Source of the DNA: Segetibacter sp. 3557_3
GTDB lineage: Bacteria > Bacteroidota > Bacteroidia > Chitinophagales > Chitinophagaceae
Direction: 5' to 3'
Length of the DNA stretch: 64,000 nucleotides
Assembly (NCBI RefSeq): GCF_004354985.1
Contig: NZ_SMSK01000007.1
Coordinates: 202,140-266,139 of the forward strand
The translations under genes and the position numbers were made by a program. Each line of letters begins with the position of its first letter. Position 1 is the stretch's first letter. Below the pieces are notes generated by a model. The model made no database searches, was not told the origin of the DNA, and saw only the letters and a program-made list of their open reading frames with translations. Positions 17,805 to 26,096 of the stretch are shown here, piece by piece.

Positions 17805-18974
17805 CTAGCAGCTTTCGAGTGCCTGTAATATGTCGTTTAACACGTCGTCAGCATATTCAAGACCTACGGAAATTCGGATCAGCCCCGGAGTAATATTAAC
17901 CTCAAGCCGTTCTTCGTCGGTCAGCTTGCCATGAGTGGTACTTGCCGGATGTGAAGCGATGCTTCGGCTGTCCCCCAGGTTGGCAGTCACCGTCATAAGC
18001 TTAAGGCTATTCAGAAAGGTACGGCCGCTTTCAAGACCACCCTTGAGTTCGAAACACAATATGCCGCCGCCATTTTTCATCTGTTTTAGTGCAATCTCGT
18101 GTTGAGGATGACTGGGCAGATAGGGATATTTGAGCCAGGAAATTTTGGGATGACTTTCGAGCGCAGAGGCGATATGCAGGGCATTTTTTGCATGGCGCTC
18201 CATACGCACATCAAGCGTTTCGAGGCTTTTGCTAAGCACCCAGGCATTAAAGGGCGCAAGAGCAGGGCCCGTGTTCCGGCAAAAAAGATAGATATCGTGT
18301 ATCAGTTGTTTATCACCAACGATTACTCCACCCAGTACCCTACCCTGTCCATCGATCCACTTGGTGGCAGAATGCACTACCAGGTGCGCACCAAAGTCGA
18401 TGGGCCGTTGATTAAGCGGTGTAGCAAAGCAGTTGTCGACATTTAATATCAGGTTGTGCTTTTTTGCAAGCGCAGCTGCAAATTCAAGGTCAATCAATTC
18501 CAGCCCCGGATTAGTTGGGGTTTCCAGATAGATCATCTTTGTATTAGGCCTGATTGCAGCCTCCCATTCAGCCGGGTTGTTTGCGCTTACATAACTAGCC
18601 TCGATGCCATAGCGTGGCAACCACTTTTTGATGATATTATGGGTACTGCCAAACACCGCATTACACGAAAGCAGGTGATCGCCCTGCTTTAACACGGCCA
18701 TAAAAGACGCAAAAACCGCCGCCATACCGGTAGCGGTAGCGTAGCCTGCTTCTGCGCCTTCAAGTGCAACTATTTTATCGATGAATTCTGTTACGTTGGG
18801 ATTGCTAAACCGGCTATAGATGTTGTCATCTGTTTCGTCGGCAAAGGCCGCACGCATATCTTCAGCGTTGTCGAAAGTAAAACTGCTGGTTAAAAACAGT
18901 GGGGTTGAGTGTTCCTTTTGACCTGAACGTTCCGTTTGTATGCGTATAGCCTGGGTAATCGGGTGTAATTCCAT
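17805..18974 (-). CDS. metZ: PLP-dependent trans-sulfuration enzyme, probable O-succinylhomoserine sulfhydrylase
   Basis: The 389-aa protein belongs to the Cys/Met metabolism PLP family. The Schiff-base lysine is K205 in [12 protein letters not shown]. Other marks are SRFSNPN, the phosphate-binding [16 protein letters not shown] and NVDNCFATP. The sequence is MetZ-like ([23 protein letters not shown]), so it should join sulfide to an activated homoserine to give homocysteine. Cystathionine gamma-synthase is the main alternative. It is the last gene of the sulfur region and lies 42 bases after the OsmC gene on the same strand, so it would use the sulfide made by CysJI. Confidence 0.88.
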   Translation of the reverse strand: MELHPITQAIRIQTERSGQKEHSTPLFLTSSFTFDNAEDMRAAFADETDDNIYSRFSNPNVTEFIDKIVALEGAEAGYATATGMAAVFASFMAVLKQGDHLLSCNAVFGSTHNIIKKWLPRYGIEASYVSANNPAEWEAAIRPNTKMIYLETPTNPGLELIDLEFAAALAKKHNLILNVDNCFATPLNQRPIDFGAHLVVHSATKWIDGQGRVLGGVIVGDKQLIHDIYLFCRNTGPALAPFNAWVLSKSLETLDVRMERHAKNALHIASALESHPKISWLKYPYLPSHPQHEIALKQMKNGGGILCFELKGGLESGRTFLNSLKLMTVTANLGDSRSIASHPASTTHGKLTDEERLEVNITPGLIRISVGLEYADDVLNDILQALESC

Positions 18975-19016
18975 CTTTGTGAAAAAGTCTTTAGTGAAAA
19001 GCCTTGCCAGGGCTAG

Positions 19017-19442
19017 TTAAGGTTTGTTTACCTGAACTTTCCAGGTAATCTTTGTTCCGCCGCGGCGAAGTGTTTCGGCAACCGAACAATACTTATCAAT
19101 GGATAATGCGCATGCGCGGTAAGCTTTATCCTCATCTATGTTGCCGCTAAGTTCGAAGTCGATATTTACCGTCTCCCACAATGCAGGTTCTTTCCCTTTC
19201 TCCCGTTCACCTTCGATCCGCATTGCAAAACCTTCAATAACCTGCCGCTGCTTTTTTAAGATTGAAACAACATCAATCCCACTGCAGCCACCGAGTGCCA
19301 TCAGCACCGCTTGCATCGGGCGTGCACCATAATTGTTACCGCCAGTTTCGGCGCTGGTGTCAAGACGAACTACATGACCGTTTGTATCCGATGCTTCAAA
19401 GCCAAAGTCACCTTCAACCCTGTTTATTGAAATCGTAACCAT
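19017..19442 (-). CDS. OsmC family protein
   Basis: This 141-aa OsmC/Ohr-fold protein has both family cysteines, in GGCSGIDVVSIL (about 52-63) and KYCSVAETL (about 117-125). The first is preceded by RPMQAVLMALG. Members of this YhfA-like branch are cytoplasmic, and some reduce peroxides, but the true substrate is not known. Its place between metZ and the siroheme/TauE gene links it to sulfur or redox metabolism. Confidence 0.88.
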   Translation of the reverse strand: MVTISINRVEGDFGFEASDTNGHVVRLDTSAETGGNNYGARPMQAVLMALGGCSGIDVVSILKKQRQVIEGFAMRIEGEREKGKEPALWETVNIDFELSGNIDEDKAYRACALSIDKYCSVAETLRRGGTKITWKVQVNKP

Positions 19443-19542
19443 CTGGTAGGCATTTTTTGCAAATGTATTCGATCGGAACCATTTAAAGGGGCAGCCAATA
19501 ATATTAATCGTATATCATATAAACCTGACTTTAGCCCAGGTG

Positions 19543-21078
19543 CTAGAAAATTCCCATGGATTTAAAAAGTATACGCAGGCTCCATAATATGACCATTGCA
19601 CCAACACAGATAAACATCGTTTTTAGTGGAAGTTTACCCGATAACCGGGCTGCCAAGGGTGCACCGACCACACCGCCAATAATCAACCCCAGGATAACCT
19701 GCCAATGACTCAGCCCGATTAAAGAAAAGAATGTTATGGCACTGGAGAGGGTAACAAAAAATTCAGTGATGCTCACTGTTCCAATTACATAACGTGGTGT
19801 TCTGCCTTTTGATATCAGGGTGCTTGTTACCAGAGGTCCCCAGCCACCACCGCCAAACGAGTCCAGGAAACCACCTGCCCCCGCAAGCCAGCCTGCATGT
19901 TTAACCTTAGTTGGTTTTCTTTTCTTCCTGAAAGCGGTAAATAGAATCTTCAGTCCAAGTATCAATGTGTAGCTAGCTAATATGGGCCTGATAAAAGGTG
20001 CATACTCATCACCGAACTTGCTGAGTAACCAGGCGCCAACCACCGCCCCGATTATCCCTGGTATGAGCAGAACCTTAAACAATTTCTTATTCACGTTCCC
20101 AAACCGGTAATGACTATAACCTGAAGCGGCACTGGAAAACATTTCAGCCGTGTGAATGCTTCCGCTTATTGCGGGGAGGTTGATCCCAATCGACAACAGC
20201 ACTGTTGTACAAGTTACGCCATAGCCCATACCCAAAGCACCGTCGACCAACTGGGCCAGAAAGCCGGCAAGGATCATCAGGTAAAAATGTTTGTCGAGAT
20301 TTTGGGAGACATCAACCAGCCCTCCCCAGATATCACGAAAGGGCACAAACGACAATACTATGTGACCAAGCAGCATAAAGAAAAATGCAAAAACAAAGTA
20401 GGATGCAATACGCCGCCAACGGGTCTCCCCTTTTTTGTCCTGCTCGTCTTCCGTCGTCAGCACCTTGGTAATTTTATTCAGCCTGTTTACCTTGGTGGTG
20501 AAGTCGCCACGCATTTTGTTGCGGATGGTTTCCATATTATCCAGCACTTCATTTAGTTCTGCCGGCAGTACTTCATTGAAAGTTTCCTTTAATCTTTTAG
20601 CAATCGTTGGGGACTTGCCATTTGTAGAGATCGCAATTTTAAGGTTTCCTTTTTTTACAACGGAACTCAGGTAAAAATCGCACAGGTCGGGTTTATCAGC
20701 AACATTCACGAGCTTGCCCAATGCATGCGCTTCCAGGCGTATACGCTCGCTCGTGGGAATGTCATTTACAGCCGCGATGATAATATCAGCGCCTTCCAGG
20801 TCGTCGGTTTCATAAGGGCGTTCTATCATGACTACATTCTCATGCGCTTCAGCTGCTTTTCTCGTGTCGTCGCTATATAGCGTAGCTACCATGGTAACTT
20901 GTGTCGCCGGTGAGTTCTGCAATACAGCATGTAATTTCTCCAGTGCAACATAACCTCCGCCAATAATCAGCAAACGAAGTTTCTCGAGTTTGATAAAAAC
21001 AGGGAACAGGTTATTACCCGGTTCACTTGTACTTAGATTAACCTGTTCTGCCACGGTTGCTGAATTAATTTCGTTCAT
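19543..21078 (-). CDS. Fusion: precorrin-2 dehydrogenase (CysG N-domain) + TauE/SafE transporter
   Basis: Starting at the ATG at 21078 the protein is 511 aa; an in-frame TTG at 21102 would add eight residues. Residues about 25-195 match the CysG-N/Met8 dehydrogenase that makes sirohydrochlorin. LLIIGGGYVALEK binds NAD, and NVADKPD carries the conserved aspartate; STNGKSPTIAKRLKE follows. A charged linker leads to about eight membrane segments of the TauE/SafE (TSUP) type, with LVDGALGMGYGVTCTT and SFGGGGWGPLV as the paired repeat motifs. The enzyme half would feed siroheme to sulfite reductase. The transporter half may export sulfite or a related anion. Confidence 0.88.
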   Translation of the reverse strand: MNEINSATVAEQVNLSTSEPGNNLFPVFIKLEKLRLLIIGGGYVALEKLHAVLQNSPATQVTMVATLYSDDTRKAAEAHENVVMIERPYETDDLEGADIIIAAVNDIPTSERIRLEAHALGKLVNVADKPDLCDFYLSSVVKKGNLKIAISTNGKSPTIAKRLKETFNEVLPAELNEVLDNMETIRNKMRGDFTTKVNRLNKITKVLTTEDEQDKKGETRWRRIASYFVFAFFFMLLGHIVLSFVPFRDIWGGLVDVSQNLDKHFYLMILAGFLAQLVDGALGMGYGVTCTTVLLSIGINLPAISGSIHTAEMFSSAASGYSHYRFGNVNKKLFKVLLIPGIIGAVVGAWLLSKFGDEYAPFIRPILASYTLILGLKILFTAFRKKRKPTKVKHAGWLAGAGGFLDSFGGGGWGPLVTSTLISKGRTPRYVIGTVSITEFFVTLSSAITFFSLIGLSHWQVILGLIIGGVVGAPLAARLSGKLPLKTMFICVGAMVILWSLRILFKSMGIF

Positions 21079-21126
21079 ATAACTAATTGGTGCCGCTCCC
21101 AACCTGATTTGTTGGCAATGGCAAAT

Positions 21127-21909
21127 TTATTTCTTTCGGAGGTCAAGGTTGTGAAAATAAAAAACTCTTCCGGTATGTAACGACCGGTAATTGTTACCTG
21201 CGGGCAATTGCTGAAACAGGTTCATATATCCAAACTGCAGGTTATCGGTTTTATTTACCTGGTATTTAAATCCAACAAAAAAACGGTTCTGGTCGAAAGA
21301 ATTATATACTACCTGTTTGCCAAAATTTATATGGACTTCATCATTTATTATAAAAGAAGTACTGTTTGGTAAACTGGCGTTTTTTGTCAGCGGAATTTCA
21401 TACATCAGGTTATACCTGATACGATAATTAAAACTGTATCCATCAGCAAGGGTAGAGTCGTTTAGTATTTTTCGCCTGTTTCTTTCCTCCAGCCTGATCC
21501 ATTGCATCATGCGCTTATTACCATACTTCGTGTGCCACTGCACCTGTTGCCATGCCCGGTGTTCGGGTTGCGAGATATTTCGGTGGTTATCGGCGGGAAA
21601 ATGATTAACAAACGCATATCCGGCCGTTAACTTAGTAGCGTCGTTGATGTAATACGTAACACCAACACGGCCGATAGCCTGCGAAAGGTCGGTAAAGAAA
21701 TCTTCTTTTGTACGCAGGTGAGCATCCAGCCAAAAACCCAATTTATTTGTTAGTCGTGTTTGATTAAAGTAACCAAGCCACACCTGTTGTTGATGCGCAG
21801 TATTCTTTTGTGCACCGGCGGTCAGGGATAGCATGATAGCAGGGCCGGATAGCAGGGCTAATCGTACCTGGTTCATTCGTGGTAAATTCTGGAGTAATGT
21901 TTTAATCAT
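21127..21909 (-). CDS. DUF2490 outer-membrane-type protein
   Basis: The start at 21909 gives MIKTLLQNLPRMNQVRLALL, a long but plausible signal with cleavage near TAGAQ; an ATG at 21876 is a second choice. The frame runs back to 22068, but that part translates one of the interspersed repeats and is not expected to be protein. The mature 220 residues are rich in aromatic and alternating beta strands (VWLGYFNQTRLTNKLGFWLD, FFVGFKYQVN), ending in an aromatic FYFHNLDLRKK. This fits a small DUF2490 beta-barrel. It lies 48 bases before the CysG-N/TauE gene. Confidence 0.8.
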   Translation of the reverse strand: MIKTLLQNLPRMNQVRLALLSGPAIMLSLTAGAQKNTAHQQQVWLGYFNQTRLTNKLGFWLDAHLRTKEDFFTDLSQAIGRVGVTYYINDATKLTAGYAFVNHFPADNHRNISQPEHRAWQQVQWHTKYGNKRMMQWIRLEERNRRKILNDSTLADGYSFNYRIRYNLMYEIPLTKNASLPNSTSFIINDEVHINFGKQVVYNSFDQNRFFVGFKYQVNKTDNLQFGYMNLFQQLPAGNNYRSLHTGRVFYFHNLDLRKK

Positions 21910-21963
21910 TGATCTTACGGTTCTGGTTAAATAATTAGATTCTGTTCGATGCATATTGATTTG

Positions 21964-22030
21964 CCGTACAAGAGTGCGACGCAACGATGCTAAATAGCGC
22001 TCGATTGCCGGGAGCATAAAAAAACAAACA
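21964..22030 (+). repeat. Interspersed element core, copy 7
   Basis: GTACAAGAGTGCGACGCAAC followed by GATG is identical to copy 5 over 24 bases. The A-rich end TTGCCGGGAGCATAAAAAAAC is also close. The terminal inverted repeats are absent. It lies upstream of the DUF2490 gene, pointing away from it. Confidence 0.75.
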
Positions 22031-22100
22031 CTTGTATTCACGCAAAAGGAGTAGTGTAAAAACACCACTCCGCTAAACGATTGCTTGCCGTTTATTGAAG

Positions 22101-22171
22101 ACGTTACGGGTGGATTCGAACCACCGTGAAAGGTTTTGCAGACCCCTGCCTAACCACTCGGCCACGCAACT
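22101..22171 (-). tRNA. tRNA-Cys (anticodon GCA)
   Basis: Read on the minus strand the 71-nt cloverleaf has a GCC/GGC D stem, an anticodon stem GGGGT/ACCTT with loop CTGCAAA (GCA), and a T arm GGTGG-TTCGAAT-CCACC. The discriminator is U73, typical for cysteine. The acceptor stem has an A-G mismatch at 1-72 and a G-U at 5-68. CCA is not encoded. It lies ten bases past the end of the TonB receptor gene, inside the sulfur region. Confidence 0.9.
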
Positions 22172-22180
22172 GTATGATAT

Positions 22181-25147
22181 TTATTTATTCAGCAAACCAT
22201 CAAAAGTTATAGCAGCATAATACAAACCTCCAATGGTTGGCCCTCCTGCATACTGGATATATTTACGATTCAAAAGATTTGCTCCCCCAACTTTGATACT
22301 TGCTTTTACGTCGGGAATGTGATAAGTAACCTGGGCGTCTATGGTACTGTAAGCGTCTACCTGCCCATTCACCAACGGGCTTTCCCATAAGAATGCATCC
22401 TGCCATCTCCACACGATATTAACACCTAAGTTCTTTACAATCTCCCGGTTACCAACCGAGAGGTTCGTGGCCCACTTTGGCGTATTGAAGCCGGTTACAA
22501 ACACGTCCTTTTGCTTGTTCTCCGTGATGTTGTTGTAGTTGATGTTTCCCGAAATGGTGAACTTCTTATAAAAGTTATAGTTCACGCCAAGTGATGACCC
22601 ATAATTCCGGTAATTGTTTCTTGCGTTGGTGTATACGCGGTAACGGGTTTGCTGCGCGTCGCGGTTTGCTGCTACCATCGCGATTACCGCTTCGTCAGTA
22701 CCAACCTTTACCGTATTATTTTTGGGAACAGATACTTCTACCTGCCCGAGAAAACCATTGTAAACATTACTGTAAGCATCGATATCGAGAACAAGCTTGT
22801 TATTCAGCAGCACACTTTTATAGCCTACCTCAAAAGAATTGATTCGCTCGGGGCGGGTTGCCGTAAGGTTCGTGGGGTCGAGCAGGTTCCTGTTTTTTAA
22901 CGCAGCATCATTTACGGCGAGACCAGCAGCACGATCTTTATTTACCGCCGCATTAAATTCATTGATCGAGGTAAGGGTATAAGAGTTATCAAGGTATCCA
23001 AGACCTTCATTGATATACGGCAATCCACCAACCCGGCGAATGTTTCCATTGTTTACAAAAGACAACGCTTCAAACAGGGCGGGAAAGCGATAGCCGTTTT
23101 GAAAGGAGGCGCGCAGGTTATGCTTTTGTGCGATGGTATAAACTGCTGCAACTCTCGGGTTAATCTTTGGTTCAAACTCAGGGTTATAATCGAGGCGTAA
23201 CGATCCAAAAAGTTTCAGGCGCTCATCGAAGAAAGTTTTTGTTGCCTGTACAAACCCGCCATATTTCTTGTAGTAAACATTTTCCCCGAAACCTCCATCT
23301 GCCAAAGCCTTATTCCTGTCTGCAGCGGGTCGTTTAAAATCAACAAAATTGTTTCCATCAGGTATCACCTCGTAAATTCTGGCATCAGCACCCACCAGGA
23401 GATTGAAAAATTTGATCTTGTTGGAAAGGTCCCACTGTGCATCGGTGTGGTAAACCCGGCTCATTTGCCGCAACCATGCTCCACCGGTTGCCGGGGCCCC
23501 GGCGATAACCGCACCATTGTCCCAGTTGTTGATCTTAACTATTGTATTCTTCAACCTGTTGAATTCCGGTGTACCCGGTTCAACCCGGCTATTGTCTGCG
23601 TCGGCCCGTGCCAACTTCAATGCCGTAGCCAGGTCGGTGCCATTATTGATTGCGGTTTGTAAAGCACTTTTAAACCTGCCTGCCCAAACAGCATTTGTTC
23701 CGCCGCTGCTGATATCAAGGTTATCAACAAGCGGTTTGATGTTGTAAGAGTCCCCGGTGTTTTCAACCGATACATATGAGCGTATAAAATAGTTATGACC
23801 CTTGAGCTCGAGCTTATGATTTTGAACCACTACATTATCGAGCTGAATTTTGTTTCCGCGTTGAAAAACCCCGTCCATCTTACCTACCCGGTAGGTATAA
23901 GAAAGTTCAGCATTATCATTAAGCCGGTAGTGCAATGCAGCATCGACTTTCAGGTTGTCAACGGTTGGACTAACCACATCTTTTTCCCAGTAACCGGTCC
24001 GCCGAACGATAATGCTTTGATTACTGCCCCGACCTGGAATATTGTTGATACCACTAATGGTTACCGCGTTGCTCCCATTGTCGTCGCCGTACTTGTTCCA
24101 TGCATCGTAAGCAGGATTGTTTTCAATGCCATTCAATTCAGGAAAACCCGGATTGGCAGTATTAAGGGTGTTAGGATTTTGGTCGGTGGTGGTGTTCGAG
24201 AGCCAATCGGTGCCCCGCATATAGCTGGCGTTGATCTTAAATGCAAACTTGTTGTTGAACGCTTTTGCATAACGTATCGCGGTCTCCGTAAGATTGCTTA
24301 ATTCTCTTCCGGTACCACCTGTGTGGTTAAGCCCGGTTTTAGAATATATACTTAAACCCTGGTATAAAAACGGGCTTTTGGTAATCAGGTTTGCCATCCC
24401 GTTTATCGCATTCATACCGTAAAGCGCTGAGGCTGCACCAGGCGTAATTTCTACGCTGGCAATGTCGAGTTCGGTCGGGCCAATTGCATTACCCAGGGGA
24501 ACACCAAGCGTTGCCGCCTGCATGTCTACCCCGTCTACCAGTTGCATAAACCGGAAGTTATTTGGGATATTGAATCCTCTTGTATTGGGCACTTTAAACG
24601 TCAGGCTCGAGGTAGTCATTTGTACCCCTTTTACGTTTTCAAGGGCGTCGTAAAAGCTGGGTGCGGGAGATTCCCTGATTGCCCTGATATCCAACTTCTC
24701 GATAGCAACGGGTGATTTCAATATGCTCTCTGCTACACGCGATGCGGTAACCACGACCTCTTTACCAAGCATAGTTTGCGTAACTAAAGCAATATTCAGT
24801 TTAGAGGCTATACTCGTTACTTCAAACTCCTGTTGCTGAAAGCCGATGGAAGAAAAGACGAGCGTAAGCGGAAACTTATTTTTGGTGCGAATAACAAACT
24901 CACCCGAATTACCGGTGATTGTACCCGCAATGGTACCCTTAATCTGCACACTTACCCCGCCAAGGGCTTCCTTGCTTTGTTCATTAATAACCTTACCGGA
25001 GATTTCAATAATGTTAGTGCCCTGTGCGCTGACGACAGAAGTACAAAAATTAAGAACAATAAAACTGAGGGCTGCAACAAGTATACGTTGTACGTAATGG
25101 GTGCGCAAGTCTAAAGTTGTGTTGGCTGTTGAAGCACTTTGTTCCAT
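22181..25147 (-). CDS. TonB-dependent outer-membrane receptor with CarboxypepD_reg-like domain
   Basis: The 988-aa protein has a signal anchor (VQRILVAALSFIVLNFCTSV, cleavage near VSAQ at about 42). A CarboxypepD_reg-like domain (about 47-125, ISGKVINEQSKEALGGVSVQ) follows. Next come a plug domain (about 130-260, with VEITPGAASALYGMNAINGM) and a beta-barrel ending LYYAAITFDGLLNK. It takes up a bound substrate using TonB energy. No SusD partner is present. Its position between an Rrf2 regulator and sulfur assimilation genes suggests a sulfur-containing substrate; this is inference. A strong promoter/operator lies about 200 bases upstream. Confidence 0.9.
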   Translation of the reverse strand: MEQSASTANTTLDLRTHYVQRILVAALSFIVLNFCTSVVSAQGTNIIEISGKVINEQSKEALGGVSVQIKGTIAGTITGNSGEFVIRTKNKFPLTLVFSSIGFQQQEFEVTSIASKLNIALVTQTMLGKEVVVTASRVAESILKSPVAIEKLDIRAIRESPAPSFYDALENVKGVQMTTSSLTFKVPNTRGFNIPNNFRFMQLVDGVDMQAATLGVPLGNAIGPTELDIASVEITPGAASALYGMNAINGMANLITKSPFLYQGLSIYSKTGLNHTGGTGRELSNLTETAIRYAKAFNNKFAFKINASYMRGTDWLSNTTTDQNPNTLNTANPGFPELNGIENNPAYDAWNKYGDDNGSNAVTISGINNIPGRGSNQSIIVRRTGYWEKDVVSPTVDNLKVDAALHYRLNDNAELSYTYRVGKMDGVFQRGNKIQLDNVVVQNHKLELKGHNYFIRSYVSVENTGDSYNIKPLVDNLDISSGGTNAVWAGRFKSALQTAINNGTDLATALKLARADADNSRVEPGTPEFNRLKNTIVKINNWDNGAVIAGAPATGGAWLRQMSRVYHTDAQWDLSNKIKFFNLLVGADARIYEVIPDGNNFVDFKRPAADRNKALADGGFGENVYYKKYGGFVQATKTFFDERLKLFGSLRLDYNPEFEPKINPRVAAVYTIAQKHNLRASFQNGYRFPALFEALSFVNNGNIRRVGGLPYINEGLGYLDNSYTLTSINEFNAAVNKDRAAGLAVNDAALKNRNLLDPTNLTATRPERINSFEVGYKSVLLNNKLVLDIDAYSNVYNGFLGQVEVSVPKNNTVKVGTDEAVIAMVAANRDAQQTRYRVYTNARNNYRNYGSSLGVNYNFYKKFTISGNINYNNITENKQKDVFVTGFNTPKWATNLSVGNREIVKNLGVNIVWRWQDAFLWESPLVNGQVDAYSTIDAQVTYHIPDVKASIKVGGANLLNRKYIQYAGGPTIGGLYYAAITFDGLLNK

Positions 25148-25328
25148 GTAACTGTAAGCTTTTTTAAGGTGGGAATGATTTTCTAGAGAACGCGGCTTCC
25201 ACAGCAGGGCGGAAAAACAATAAACAGCTTTGTTATAGAAGACATATGAAATTATCGTTGGTAATAGAAACTAATCATATTCACATGGGAGGCAGCTCAG
25301 CAACTAGTTAGCAGGAGTGAGATATAAA

Positions 25329-25377
25329 GTCTACTAATTAGGTAGACAAATGTATAGCCCAAAAGTATTCCTGCAAA
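25329..25377 (-). promoter_or_regulatory. Bacteroidetes promoter with overlapping palindromic operator
   Basis: On the minus strand TTTG (25374-25377) and TACATTTG (25347-25354) are spaced by 19 bp, the standard -33/-7 arrangement. The last G of the -7 box begins the inverted repeat GTCTAC-N7-GTAGAC (25329-25347), which therefore covers the start of transcription. The 5' leader to the TonB receptor ATG would be about 195 bases. The neighbouring Rrf2 gene product is the obvious candidate binder (inference). Confidence 0.6.
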
Positions 25378-25516
25378 ATTTTTTATGATTTTTGTTGAAT
25401 TGTTTTTTGTAAGAAATTAAATGGAGGGAAACGATTTAATTAGGAGGGCACACTAACGCAGGCATGCATTGCGCGCCTTACCAGGAAGGTAAATTAGAAA
25501 GGGTTAAAACGGAAGC

Positions 25517-25951
25517 CTAGATACACGGTGTTTTTGCCAGCGATGTACCCGCAATATCGGCAACCGTACTTGTTTCAAGAATGGCTAGCGAGGCATCACG
25601 AACATCTTTCATCACTTTGTTTAAACCACAACACGTTTCTTCACAGCCCTTACATTTTGTATACCAGTTCAGGCTCACGCATGGCAGCAATGCGATCGGA
25701 CCATCAAGTAGTCGCATAACAGAAGAGAGCTTGATGTCTGCCGGTTGCTTTGCAAAGTAGTACCCTCCGCCTTTTCCTTTTTTGCTTTCGAGCAAACCGG
25801 CTTTGCGCAATTGTAATAAAATGTTTTCAAGAAACTTTATGGGAATAAGCTTTTGCTCAGAGATTTCCGCGATCAATACCGGCCTGTTGTGTTGTTGCTG
25901 CGCCATGTACATTAGCGCCTGGAAAGCATATTGCGTTTTCATCGAAAGCAT
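25517..25951 (-). CDS. Rrf2 family transcriptional regulator
   Basis: The 144-aa protein starts MLSMKTQYAFQALMYMA, the usual Rrf2 opening, with a winged helix (about 1-75) including the recognition and wing segment KKGKGGGYYFAK. Cysteines C91, C100, C103, C107 and C108 form a cluster in the region where IscR/NsrR-type members bind an Fe-S cluster, so it may sense Fe-S, redox or sulfur state. It lies between the TonB receptor and cysI on the same strand. It is a good candidate to control the sulfur genes (inference). Confidence 0.88.
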   Translation of the reverse strand: MLSMKTQYAFQALMYMAQQQHNRPVLIAEISEQKLIPIKFLENILLQLRKAGLLESKKGKGGGYYFAKQPADIKLSSVMRLLDGPIALLPCVSLNWYTKCKGCEETCCGLNKVMKDVRDASLAILETSTVADIAGTSLAKTPCI

Positions 25952-26096
25952 AGTCCGGTAATTTAACTGCGGAAATTAGCAAAATATAATACATCTCATG
26001 CAGTGTATGGTTGTAAGCGATCAATTATAACATAATCATCGTCTTCCAACCCTTTACTCCACGACCCCCAATCGTATGCTTCAACGCTTTCAGATA

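Noticed and set aside
21910..22068. 53-residue upstream extension of the DUF2490 gene
   Set aside because: It covers repeat copy 7 and has no signal-peptide character; the start at 21909 gives a proper signal.
25148..25328. SAM or cobalamin riboswitch in the TonB receptor leader
   Set aside because: No SAM-box or B12-box motif was found in the 180-base leader; a leader RNA cannot be excluded but is not supported.
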